Positions 1-10,129 of a stretch of DNA of 64,000 bases are shown one piece after another. A program made the translations under genes and the position numbers. Under the pieces are notes generated by a model. The model did no database searches and was not told the origin of the DNA. It was given only the letters and a program-made list of their open reading frames with translations. The stretch covers positions 57,679,602 through 57,743,601 of the forward strand of contig OZ026528.1 of the NCBI GenBank assembly GCA_964019695.1, read 5' to 3'. The DNA is from Loripinus fragilis. Lineage: Eukaryota; Mollusca; Bivalvia; Lucinida; Lucinidae. Each line of letters starts with the position of its first letter. Position 1 is the stretch's first letter.

Positions 1-394
1 GACTGCTCTTGTCTAAATTGTGAGGTCTCCAACATACATAGTCTCCTTGATAGGTCAGTGCATTGAGGGTATGGCTGTTTTGGGGTAGATATCCGGTCGC
101 TCCTTCAAGTTACATCAAACATGTCAAAACAGTGTATAGACAAAGAATATATTATTATGCGGTACAATTTTCAGGCATATTGCATCGCTGGTTACGGAGA
201 TATCACACCAGGATCAGAACTTTCAGATCATCCCTAGTATCTCTAAGGTTATCAAAGTTATGGAAATTTTAAGATTTAGCGTTGCAAATTCGCCCAAGGG
301 TAGATACACAGATTTTTGCACTCAATACATAAAAATCACTCTTCCCCATAGACTTGAAAAATGGCAGCCTTGGGCTGCGGACATAAGTAAGTAA
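1..394. other. No gene recognised
   Basis: AT-rich sequence with only short chance open frames. I see no splice-bounded exon, terminal repeat or RNA gene. Confidence 0.4.
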
Positions 395-711
395 GGGTGC
401 AAAGATCAGGAGTCGATACAATCAAGTACTACACCTGACCCAGGATACCAATGGGAAAGTGTAAAACTCACAGTTAGACACCACAAACGAGAGCCAAGAG
501 GTCAGCCCTTTCCCAGCAGGTGACCACAAAGCACATATAAACAGACGAGCACAAAGACATAGCAAACATAAGACAGAACAAAAACATAAAAGATCCACAA
601 AAGAAGTACCGCCTTGGAACGGTCAGTAAAATATTTTACTGGAGGGCTTAAACCGGTTTAACGGCACGCCAACCTCACCCTTAATTCAGATGTGGATCAA
701 GACACATAGAT
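395..711 (+). repeat. Dispersed repeat family R1, longest copy
   Basis: A roughly 315-bp repeat beginning near a GTGCAAAGATCAGG motif and ending near ATGTGGATCAAGACAC. Related copies lie at 1320-1480, 3669-3770, 47163-49165 (split by another element) and 54060-54390 (opposite strand). Shared landmarks are CACCTGACCCAGGA near the start, GGAACGGTCAGTAA in the middle and CCAACCTCACCCTTA near the end. I found no coding capacity and could not place it in a named superfamily. The repeated, truncated distribution shows it is mobile or was spread by another element. Confidence 0.6.
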
Positions 712-1319
712 ATTTGTTTTGCATGAAAGACCCCTTATCAATGCATCATCTCCTAAAACATATAAATCAAGATATAACAAGGAGATAAAGTAAAGATAAG
801 GACTCAACAGTAAATAAAACTGAATACTGGAGCACAAGAAGTCCAAAAGGTAAACCCGGATGGGCCTCCTGATGCCAAATGGCGATCCTCAGGATGGATT
901 TTTCTATCCTACCCTCATACTTATGATGGATTCTTATATCCTCAGAGCATCAAATTGAGCTTGAAGAGATTTGTCTTCCTATGTTTTGTTGTGTGTTACT
1001 TTATATTACGACAAAAAGCCTGCAAAAACTCCCCAGCATGCAAAGAGTTAATGTTAGAACCACCTGTTGTGTTTCATAAAGCTTTCCAGGAAATAACCCC
1101 ATACCATATCTAAAGAAATAATTGGGACACCAAAAGGTTTCCTTTCCATCATGATTTGATGTAAGAAATGTGTTTCGCTTCAGTTAAAGTGGTAGGTGAT
1201 GATTCAGAAGTGACAGGACAGTGCTACAGATCTCAGAAAAGAAATGATCCACCCCATCGATTAAAGGTAATTTTACATGCTATAAATGTATTCTGGATAT
1301 TGTTGCTAGAAAGAAAGAA
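712..1319. other. No gene recognised
   Basis: Intergenic AT-rich DNA between two R1 copies. No feature I can support. Confidence 0.35.
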
Positions 1320-1480
1320 AAGGAGGCAAAGATCAGGAATTGATAAAATGAAGTATCGCACCTGACCCATGACACCACATGGGAAAATGACAAAAATACA
1401 ATAAAACATCATATACAAGAGCACGACAAAAAAAGCAGGACAAACACAAAACATAAATAACAAAAATGATCCACAAAAAC
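1320..1480 (+). repeat. Dispersed repeat family R1, partial copy
   Basis: Carries the GCAAAGATCAGGAATTGATA start and the CACCTGACCCATGA block of family R1, then diverges. It is about half the length of the 395-711 copy. Confidence 0.5.
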
Positions 1481-1704
1481 CTATTTTCATTTAATTCATT
1501 AATTTTTTTAGTGTAGCAAACGATAACAATGATAGCAATCATACTGATTTGATATAATATCAGATCTGCATGTACAACAAAAACTTTTATTCATTGTTTA
1601 TGTGAGCAGCAAAGGCTCAAACTAGACTGTGCAACTACTGTTGCTGCTGGCCCTTTGGGATAAGTACCAAAATCTCATGTGCTGGCCCTTTTTTATCATT
1701 TCAG

Positions 1705-2887
1705 GCCAGAATATCAGCCACTACTGATATTCAAGCCAGCTACAGCTGTCCAATTGGGATCTCTGGAGAATGTGGACATGCTACTGGACTGCTCTATCAG
1801 CTAGACAAGAATGAAATTCTGGTAGTAACAGCACTGCCCGAAGATATAGCCAAAACGTTTCAGTCCCAAACATGACATGTACCCAGAGGATTAAGGTTGG
1901 GTGGATAAGAAGTCCAATACATTGAATTAAGGGGATACTCAAGAAATAATTCAATGCCAGAGGGGATACCTCGTGCTGTAAAATCAACACTGTACAATCC
2001 CATTCTAAGTGAAGGAGTAAACTGGAAGCATAATTTTTAATACTTCAGCTCTGCAGACCAACGTATGCTAATACTTTTAGCAATAGGACTATCAGATGTA
2101 CCCATGGTTAGTAGCAAATATGGCTTGGTATCGAAAGGATCAGTACTTAGTTATCAGCAAAAACTAGAAAGCGGTTGCTTGGTAAACTTGTATGGGGAGG
2201 CATTGTATCCATACCTGCCAAGACACAACGTAATGTGCAATGATTGGAGTATTGCTTTGAATAACAAGCAATCTGTTACTATGGAAGGCATACAATTGAG
2301 CATGGAAGAAATAAAGTGATTTGAAGAGCAAACAAGGCTTCAAAGTCAGAGTGCTTTATGGCACAAGATTCGAAGTCATAGGAACACGACATCAAAAAAG
2401 ACGAATATATAGACGAAGAAAGGATCACGGTACGCTTGCAGACAGATTAAAGAGTACAGGACACATAACAACTGCAGCTATGCGCCAGGAGCTAGCTTTT
2501 GAGCCAGTTGCAGCTGAATCGTATGCCAGAGTCAAGGACTATTAATTAGACCTTTATCCATGTGGTGTTGTGGTCAACTACTGGTGTCCTTGGCTGGCTG
2601 CTAGTCCCGACAGGAAGTATATAATCCTAACGTGTTTCGAGAGTATGGTCTGCTGGAGATTAAATGCCCACAAGTCTGCAGTGTTCTCGAATGTAAATAT
2701 CTATCAAAGCTAGGACCAGGACGAATCACTCAAACTTAAGAAGAACCATCCATACTATCATCAGGTGGTTACCCAGTTAGCGGTTACAGGACTTGATTGG
2801 TGTGACTTCTTTGTTTGCTGTAACAATGCTCATCATCTGGAGAAGGTCTATTTTAATGGAGATGTATGGCAAAATGTTAAACATTAA
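1705..2887 (+). pseudogene. Decayed SWIM zinc-finger / YqaJ-type exonuclease
   Basis: Translating across frames gives a recognisable but broken protein. A 3' splice-like site (tttcag) ends at 1704, just before the open segment. About 15 codons in is a degenerate SWIM finger (SCPIGISGECGHATGLLYQL at about 1750-1800) that has lost its first Cys. In-frame stops follow at about 1874 and 1900. Around 2321-2540 is a segment reading GTLADRLKSTGHITTAAM, and around 2630-2887 a C-terminal block with GLLEIKCP, YYHQVVTQLAVTGLDWCDFF and a terminal stop. GLLEIKCP and the YHQVxxQLxVTG block match the core of YqaJ-like recombinase/exonuclease domains, which in molluscs are often joined to SWIM fingers. At least two stops and several frame changes make it a pseudogene. 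Its origin, from a transposon or from a host gene family, cannot be decided here. Confidence 0.65.
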
Positions 2888-3104
2888 GTAGACGATTTCT
2901 ATTTCTGTTATTTTTGTGAAAAGTGTATATGAAACACGGTATTTTAAAAGTCATGTCATTTAAATCTTTGCAAATGCTCTAGCTTTAAAGACACTGTTTA
3001 CAATAATCTTAAACAGATCAATTGAAAATGTTAGCTGTTTTCAGATGTTGAAATCACAAAAACTCTGGCCTCTATGATATCTTAGCGCCCAGAGACAATG
3101 AAAA
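2888..3104. other. No gene recognised
   Basis: Short spacer between two converging relics, the exonuclease on the plus strand and the THAP transposase on the minus strand. Confidence 0.35.
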
Positions 3105-5407
3105 TCATTTCAATGTGGTTTGAATAGACCAAGCTTGTACAAAAGGACCCTTGAAAAGTGCCAACAGACATGCAACTGTCCAAAGCTGATTAACACTTCC
3201 ACCTAGAGATAGCGGTATAGGCATGTCAAATAAAAGATACTTTTTTATTGTCCTGTTCATTCTCTGGGTGTGAATTCTCAGCTTAGTTAACCTGTTCTGT
3301 GCGTTCGATTTCATCTATAGTGAACTGTCTTTTATTACTTAAAACTTCTGGTATATTCAGTGTAACTCCCTTTTCTCTTAAAAGTTTCCTAATTGTAAAT
3401 CTTTTGCCTGCCATGACATCGTCACCCCGCTCTTAGAGATCAAGGAGGCCTGAAAAATTTGTGATTTCCACATCTGACATGCAACAAATATAAATTTGTA
3501 TAAAGATGATATAAAAGTAATAGTCCTGTGTGGTGCTATACGGAGACACATAAAAGTGTTTGTACCCTTGTAGTGTGAGTAGGATTGCGAATTCAACACC
3601 ATAGACGACGCTTCTTGTGTTCGTTCAGTACAGTCTATAACAACCCTTGTCCTGGAATACAAAGTAAGTTAGGGTGCAAAGATCAGGAATCGATACAATC
3701 AAGTACCACACCTGACCCAGGATACCAATGAGAAAGAAACAAACTCACAGTTAGACACCATAGCATAAGACCTGAAACATTCTGGCAATAATTCCTGTAT
3801 TGTGCCACTAGGCAGCCATATCGGAATGGACCCCAAAGCAAAATAAAGGAAATTGACCCCGTAACTATTTTACGGCTAACTGTAGAAACTGAGCAGTTAA
3901 ATCGAACATTCAAATCCTGATCTAGAAGTCTTACTTTTAAACGACGGAGAAGCATAAACAGCTCGTCGATGAGAAGCATATTCCTTTTCCTTATAGTTTC
4001 ACTACTGACATCATATGAACTTTGCATATTAGTAGCAACAGACGTAATGAAGTTGAAAAATGTAATGGGTGTAATAAAGGATGTGAATCCAGTATAAAAT
4101 GATATCATTGAATTATCATTTGAGAATCTTTGTAGGCCAAAGCGTTCAATGTCTAATTGACGTTCTATTGCAGCACGCGCCTCTTCTTTCTCCTGGAGGT
4201 TGTGTTCTGACTCAGTTATCCTCTGCTCTTGCATTGTTGCTTGTGACAGAGTTGACTGATCATCGGATAACGTGGCTGTAAATTCACATTCTTCGTATTC
4301 TTGTGCTCCTTCTGTTCTGAGTTTCTTGCTGAAAGCAGAAATATAAAAACATGATGTTATGCGAAATTAACAAGAAATCTGGAAGTATGACAAAATTGAA
4401 AATATTTTAGTTGTATAGGCGATAAAATTGTGAATACAATATGAACAAAATCTGCTAAAACTTCAGGAAATATCGTCACGAAATTTTGCCAAATGTTATG
4501 CAGAAAGTATTCATAACTGTCCTAAAAGTTGTGAATTGTAATCAATATAGTGGACCTGGCCTTAACTTAATGGATAGATACATGCAACAGATAGATTTAA
4601 AGACAGACAGACAAACGATAGTGATACTAAAGGCCAAAAATTTTCTTTTAAATTGGGCGTGAAAGGGGGCAAAATGTCAACAATATAATGCATGTGTTCA
4701 TGCGCGCATGCACAGAGAGCGAGTGCATTTGGCTTATGATACAAACAAATACCCTAGTTGTGGGAGATATCATAATGTAAGCAATACAAAGTTTCATACC
4801 TGATATTGTCTATGGGCCTCTCTGCTAGCATTTTTCTTTTTAAAGACCTCCTTGGTTCTTTCTGGTTACTCCAATCAAACCATGTTGGTATTGTCCTGGG
4901 TTTCAGATTTTTTGGCATGGGGGTCATTTTACAGCCTGACTTTAAAAATGTTTTGAACAAACCACTGTCGCCTTTGTCACCTAAAAAGAAAATAGACACA
5001 AACAATGACTATCCTCACCATTACATTTAGGTTTGGTCAATTTTATATCAGAGTATACGGTATGGAGAAAGCTTTATTGCTTTTCTACATAAACTGCATT
5101 ATGGGATCAAAAATTACACTTTACAGATGTGTAAGTATATTACAAGGAAATATCATCATTTGACCACGCATTCTCAAATATCATTGATATTAAAGCAATA
5201 AAACTAAACAACCTTCCTTGAAAAGAGGACCATCATCCCGTCTGATTTTTATAAGCCATTGTTTCTTTGCTTCTGGATCAAAAGGAATTTGATGAAAACA
5301 AAGTGAATGATAATATCTTGAATATGATGTGCATAATGGAACACAGCAATGCTGCGTTGAATAGGATTTTTATTACTTCCAGAGGATTTGTTTCCATTAT
5401 CAGCCAT
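3105..5407 (-). pseudogene. Decayed THAP / DDE_Tnp_4-type transposase (multi-exon)
   Basis: Read on the minus strand. The proposed start ATG is at 5407. A THAP-like zinc-finger half (CCVPLCTSYSR, then FDPEAKKQWLIKIRRDDG) lies at about 5230-5345. A second exon follows an acceptor (attttctttttag) at about 4981 and contains the THAP CSKH pair in one frame, ending at a gtatga donor near 4803. A third exon follows an acceptor (ttctgctttcag) near 4337. It encodes a charged helix (LQEKEEARAAIERQLDIERF) and then a DDE_Tnp_4-like core: LIDELFMLLRRLKVRLLDQD, RVVIDCTE, SQSYSHYKGTNTF, and a C-terminal RMNRTIKKYLLFD. The core is broken by an R1 repeat at about 3669-3770 and by further frame changes near 3380. 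The THAP plus DDE combination is typical of PIF/Harbinger- or ISL2EU-like transposons. No intact product is possible. Confidence 0.65.
3669..3770 (+). repeat. R1 repeat inserted in transposase relic
   Basis: About 100 bp matching the first part of R1 (GTGCAAAGATCAGGAATCGA to CAGTTAGACACCA). It interrupts the minus-strand transposase reading between the LLDQD...NYCQNVSG part and the RVVIDCTE part. It is therefore younger than the transposase. Confidence 0.6.
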
Positions 5408-6487
5408 TACTGCTAACTGTCTGCTACAGTTAGGAAGCCTCGTTCTGGCATTGGAATGTAAACCATGCATATAATTTGAGAAGAGGCTATCGTAGCACCT
5501 GCTAACTGGTGTTGTATGAGTTAGTCCTCTCTGTGGCAATAACTTGTATGTAATGCCACATGGTGTCATAACATTTAAATGAAAACCCATCGCCATCTCT
5601 ACTTGCAAGCTGAGATTGCGATAGGTTGGGTGTGTCATTTAATAGACCATCAATTTTGTTTGAAATAGCTTTCAAATGGCTTCTGTTATTTTAATCAGTA
5701 GACGTTAACCCACTTTAGTTAAGTTCTGAAAGATGACAAGCTTTTTGGCAAGCTTTTTTGAAAAGCTTATACTTGTGTTGATTTCCTGTGGTTATATCTT
5801 TCTATGTTCCAGGCTCGACTATGGCTGGTTTTGAAACTCTAACTTTCAGTGGCGGATCCCGAGGGGGATCGCTTGAACCCCTTTCCCCATCCTCCGTTTT
5901 TAAATACCCTATAAAAATGAAATAATTTGGTCTCAATGACCAATTGTTTTCATTTTCATGGTATATTTTAGAAAATGAGAAAAAACCAGCAAAGCGAATC
6001 CCAATACTTTTATATATACAACCAATCTTTACAGAAATCCTGAATCCAACCTGACTTCTCAGGTATATGCATAGCCTGTACCATTAAATGCTTTATGCAC
6101 ACAAGAGGACTTTTACAATTGAATGTGCTAAGGATTTCCCACGCCAAAAATCTTTTTTTCGAGATGAAATTTTACACTAAGACTATTTGAATTGATAAAT
6201 TAAAAAGCTAGAGATTTGAAGAAAAAAATCAAGCTAGCACTAAGCATTTGGGTATATATGTTTAAAGACACCAGTGTAGCCTCGCAAATGTATTAGCGGT
6301 CAGCATAAACTACGTGTGTCTGTAGGCAAAGCTACAAACGAATACCTGTGGCCATCGCCCAGCTATGGCTGCTGTTCACTTATATAGTATTTATCTCTTC
6401 GATAAAATTAACCAATCATATATTTTTGAACTATAGCCGCAGCCATGCATTAAAGCAAGGTCGCGGCTATAGCCGAGCTACAGTTGT
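5408..6487. other. No gene; one weak repeat pair
   Basis: Mostly unannotated AT-rich DNA. The segment at about 5885-5960 (TTTTTAAATACCCTATAAAAATG and following AAATAATTT) resembles 14830-14880, so a low-copy repeat is present. Near 6430-6475 the sequence CTATAGCCGCAGCC followed by GCGGCTATAGCCG can fold back on itself. Confidence 0.35.
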
Positions 6488-6668
6488 TCTTGTTTGTTTT
6501 GTTGCTTTACGTCCCAAGTCAACAGCTGTGGTCATTGCGGGACGGTCAGTTCACCTAACCACACTTTTTCCTGGGCAGGCTTGAACAAGCGGTTAACCAG
6601 TAATTCGTGCACATACTTTCGCTTGTAACTGACAACAACCCTTCTTGAATAAATCAGCGGAAGGGAGG
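6488..6668 (-). repeat. SINE fragment, second SINE type
   Basis: Matches the first part of the SINE at 43452-43756: a GTTTGTTTT tail, then TTGCTTTACGTCCCAAGTCAAC, GGGACGGTCAGTTCA and CAGCGGAAGGGAGG. The tRNA-like head is absent, so this copy is 5' truncated. Confidence 0.55.
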
Positions 6669-6778
6669 CTTTTGCTGGCTAATAGCGGGGCGATAGCCAC
6701 AAGCCAACTCGGCGCTGGACATATATCTTTATTCAATAGATAGGGCTTTACGTTCTGAAATGTGAAAAGTAACAATAT

Positions 6779-7020
6779 ATGGGTCGCGACATGTGATTTC
6801 CAGCAATGTGGCATTTTGACAAGTGTAGACTCAGAGGAGCCTGTGCATCCTCTTTTCAAGCGTAGAAACTCAAAATCGTGTTCATTCAGTAGCTTAACAG
6901 TCATAGAATGTTCAAGCGACAAGCAAAGGCTCTGATCAGACTGCGCGTATGCGCAGGGTGGTCTGAGCCTTTGCTGGTCGCACATACCACATTGATGGAA
7001 ATCTCATGTCGTGGCTCAAT
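6779..7020 (-). mobile_element. MITE family M1, copy 1
   Basis: About 240 bp with imperfect terminal repeats built on CATGTGATTTCCAGCAATG and CATTGATGGAAATCTCATG. Inside are GACAAGTGTAGACTCAG, then the GATCAGACTGCGCGTATGCGCA module. No coding capacity. Other copies lie at 9389-9629, 13741-13900, 24815-25052 and 43128-43366. The open frames seen here are a by-product of the repeat. Confidence 0.65.
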
Positions 7021-7458
7021 TATCATGAAGTGATTAAATACATTGACGAATCACATAGCGTTATTAATCAGTCTGCTTCAAATTAATAAGATTCTGCCTC
7101 GCATGCAGTGCATATTACGTCTTTAATTATATTAAATAAAAGCATTTGTGTTGGCTTTTATTCTTATCTGGTAACAGATGTTTGTTAAAGGACAATTCTG
7201 TCTTGGCTACGTCAGAAATGTGTGGTCCTGAACAGCAATATATGCCTGACAGTAGAAAGCCTGTACATGGCAGTATTCACAAATGATGTAATGTTTCGAC
7301 AGACTGAGTGTGGTCATATATGTTTGCCTGATACTTTACAATGTCTGCAGATGATCCAACAATACATATTAGTTTTAAGAAAATCACTGACGCGCATCAG
7401 CACTGTGGTCTGTTTAGCCATTTTCACGTTAAGTGTCACGTATCAATCAATAAAGCCT
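7021..7458. other. Upstream region of secreted-peptide gene
   Basis: No gene. Stretches such as CAACAGATGTTTG, AGACTGAGTGTGGTC and TGTGGTCTGTTTAGCC recur in the same order upstream of the duplicate gene at about 25640-25870, so this is duplicated 5' flank. Confidence 0.5.
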
Positions 7459-7468
7459 TATATATAAA
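7459..7468 (+). promoter_or_regulatory. Putative TATA box of secreted-peptide gene
   Basis: TATATAAAG about 95 bases upstream of the ATG at 7563. The equivalent TATATAAAGG is kept at 25914-25921 in the duplicated copy, inside otherwise diverging flank. That supports a core promoter, with transcription expected to start about 30 bases downstream. Confidence 0.5.
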
Positions 7469-7562
7469 GACATAGGCCTACTTGAAGACATCTGAAGCTG
7501 TGTTTGTAATATTTGTCTATAATATTACGAAATTTGGTTTTGCTAGCGACCGTAGCGTTAAG

Positions 7563-7617
7563 ATGAAGGGGAAATTTCTTGTCTATTTTACAGTCCTGGC
7601 GGCGTGCCTGCTTTTGG
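7563..7617 (+). CDS. Small secreted peptide precursor, exon 1 (signal peptide)
   Basis: Starts at an ATG and encodes MKGKFLVYFTVLAACLLL plus the first base of a split codon: a basic N-terminus followed by a hydrophobic core, which is a classic secretory signal. It ends at a consensus donor, G|GTGAGT (7618-7623), in phase 1. The exon at 23936-24084 starts in the matching phase, and the split codon becomes Ala. Together they give a 67-residue precursor with likely signal cleavage after Ala19-Ser20-Gly21. A TATA box lies about 95 bases upstream, and a partial duplicate of this exon sits at 26877-27080. I do not recognise the family; it is not a conserved housekeeping gene. Both the splice match and the promoter are inferred from sequence. 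Confidence 0.6.
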
Positions 7618-7664
7618 GTGAGTTTTATTTTTTTTTATGATAGTTTTAATCCCTGTATTATTTG

Positions 7665-8187
7665 ACTTTTCGCTTACCGTTAAGGCAGCGCCTCATGAAT
7701 GCGTAATTAGGACTGGTCAACCTTAGACATAAAGCTGAAAATGAGGCGTGGTTCTATTCAAAAGTAACTGTATCATCTTGCGCCATTACCTCAGTATAGA
7801 CGCTTAAACACATTATTTAGTCCCTAAAACGCTAGCAAAACAACTGCATCTCTGAAAATGTCATGTTACATAAGCAATGAGGCAACCATTGTGGACCCAG
7901 ATCATGTAGGAGCAGTCTGATCTGGGTCCACATTGTTTGTCTATGAGGCTTCAAATATTTTAGTGGACGACACAAAACATACATTTTGTGATCATGCGCT
8001 TTCAAGGTTAATAATGTATACGGTCAGGATTTTCATGAAATGCGCGCACACTTGCACGGCCCAAAAAGCTTATTAACTCTTCACCAAATTATAAATAAAA
8101 CCTGATTTCTCTTCCTTAGCAGATGAAATAGCCGAACCACGCCCAGATATGAATATTAAAGTTGCCATCTTTACAGTAAGCGAAAAG
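7665..8187 (+). mobile_element. MITE family M2, copy 1 (intronic)
   Basis: About 520 bp with terminal repeats ACTTTTCGCTTAC and GTAAGCGAAAAGT. Two more copies lie at 22657-23295 (+) and 23368-23907 (-). Shared internal blocks include GTATCATCTTGCGCCATTACC, CAGTCTGATCTGGGTCCAC and CACGCCCAGATATGAATA. No coding capacity. It sits in intron 1 of the peptide gene, 47 bases after the donor. Confidence 0.75.
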
Positions 8188-8189
8188 TA

Positions 8190-9024
8190 TACTGAAGGAC
8201 TTTAGAAACGCACCACCTGCTAAAATGCTTATTTATTGTCAAAATGTAAAATTTTGATTATGTGAAAAATAAAATTGACAAGTCCCTTCATTTAGCTTGC
8301 ATTCAATAAGAAAATCGAAACGCTGTGGCTTATGGTTGCCGTGACGTCGCAATTATTCTGAGACATCCCAAATTTAAAAAGTCACAGAGTACCAATACCT
8401 TCCATTATAAGCGCAAAAAAGTTTTCGAACCAATGTTTGTTCTTGATAGCACGAGGAAAGACAAAATCAAATCATGAAGTTTTAGGCCTCTGGTAACGTT
8501 CATTTCGTCTAGGTGACGTCATTTTTGTTTTTGACGTAATTGGCTGTTTATATCCTAAGGATCAGGAATAATCAGAATGTTTCAGTGCAAAAAGATACTC
8601 CACAACCCGTTGCGTAGAAGACAAAAGTATCGCGACATGCGCGAACGTCATCCGCCTGTTATTGCTGTTTGAAAAATTAAGACTGACGTTAGCAAAGAAA
8701 CGCTGCGACTGGGAGTGTAATTTAACAACTTTTTTCCGATTATTTCCGAAACTTTTCTTGTTTTTCGGTAGGTTAAGACATTTGGCTACCAGTTCAAAGT
8801 GTTTGCTTTTAAATTGAACAAATCTCACAGCTGTCAGACGGCAATTGTTGAAAAACACTAACGTCAGTGTTACGTCAGAATGAACCGCATTAGCAAACCG
8901 AAACTATGGCAAATCATGGTCCATCGTGTAAGCGGATAAAAAGTAATAAAGAAAACATCCTCAAATCAACCATGTGGAAGAGACAGTGAATATATAACTG
9001 GTGCGTTTCTAAAGTCCTTCAGTA
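8190..9024. mobile_element. TA-flanked DNA transposon E1, non-coding
   Basis: 835 bp with about 26-bp inverted ends, TACTGAAGGACTTTAG followed by AAACGCACCA, flanked by TA on both sides (8188-8189 and 9025-9026). No transposase is seen; the minus-strand open frame at 8562-8858 has no recognisable motif. The inner TIR motif AAACGCACCAC is shared at the same distance from the tip by elements at 51270 and 62605. The element abuts the end of MITE M2 copy 1. Confidence 0.75.
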
Positions 9025-9388
9025 TATAAAAATATCAGAGTGTTATTGGACCAGATCATAAAACTTTGGTACTTATTGTTAATGTAAACTATAGTAAATT
9101 AACACCACAAAAGGGTGACGGTTGAGCTGCAGCACCTTGAGCTGTGAGTTTACACTAAGTTTCCAACAAGACTCAATGAAGCCACCATTTATCCAGAGAT
9201 AAACTGTTAACAATTTCTACTTATTATTGTTGCAATTATTCTCTAAACCAATACAATCAAACCGAAAATACCTTTTAAAAAGTAGAACGGTTATATGAAG
9301 ATCTATCTAGGTTCATTTTTTTCACCTGGGCTATTTGTTTACATGATGGTAATTTTCATTTGAATGATAACTGATGATAGTCACACAT
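9025..9388. other. Intron sequence of peptide gene
   Basis: No feature of its own. The stretch CATAAAACTTTGGTACTTATTG at about 9058 recurs at 27135 in the duplicated copy, marking shared intron 1 sequence. Confidence 0.45.
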
Positions 9389-9629
9389 TTGAGCCAGTGC
9401 ATGAGATTTCCAACAATTTGGTATGTGCGACCAGCAAAGCCTCAGACCAGCCTGCGCATACGCGCAGTCTGATCAGAGCCTTTGCTTGTCGCTTGAGTAT
9501 TCTATGATTGTTAAGCTACTGACCGAGCGTCATTTGGAGTTTCTAAGCTTAAAGGGGAGCTGCACAGGCTCATCTGAGTCTACACTTGTCAAAATGTCAA
9601 ATTGTTGGAAATCACATGCACTGGCTCAT
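9389..9629 (+). mobile_element. MITE family M1, copy 2 (best terminal repeats)
   Basis: Bounded by TGAGCCAGTGCATGAGATTT and its inverted partner AAATCACATGCACTGGCTCA. Internal blocks match the other M1 copies, including the palindromic CAGCCTGCGCATACGCGCAG module and GTCTACACTTGTCAAAATG. Confidence 0.75.
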
Positions 9630-10129
9630 TTATAATTTTGGACAAAAGATACCCTATTAATGTGATAATTTAAGGCGAAATTATCGCACACACCTACAAA
9701 TTTTGAAAAAAAAAAATGTTTGTTTCATTTTTAAAACACATATACCATGGATTGAAATTTACTTTGTATGCAGTCAACGCTACTCAGAATTTGCAGAGAA
9801 CTATTGTACAATATTGTTACTACCCTGTCTACTCTCGCAATTATTCCATTATCTGAGACACTTTTTAAAATCCTTGCTTCCTTAAAAGGTATGTCTGAGA
9901 ACGCTCGGACACAATGGAGTTTTCGCTGGTAGCCATTTTAAAAAACAAACAAACATGCAGATGACAGGAAATTATGTCATGATCACATTATGATTTCATC
10001 ATGACGTCACTCCTGTTGAAACGCTCTCCAGTGGCGACACATCAGCAGAAAAAAGTATTTAATTCTGCTTTAGCTGCACAAAAACCAAAAAGTTTCAACT
10101 TTTTATACAGGAATTATAGCAATTTGAAT
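9630..10129. other. No gene recognised (intron 1)
   Basis: AT-rich sequence without repeats I can match. It lies within the long intron of the peptide gene. Confidence 0.35.

Noticed and set aside
6593..6985. 130-codon minus-strand open frame
   Set aside because: It spans a SINE fragment and an M1 MITE; parts recur only because the MITE recurs (for example 9423-9635).
7578..7592. Acceptor-like cttgtctattttacag inside exon 1
   Set aside because: Using it would remove the start codon and the signal peptide. The full exon from the ATG gives a complete signal peptide and is conserved at its start in the duplicate.
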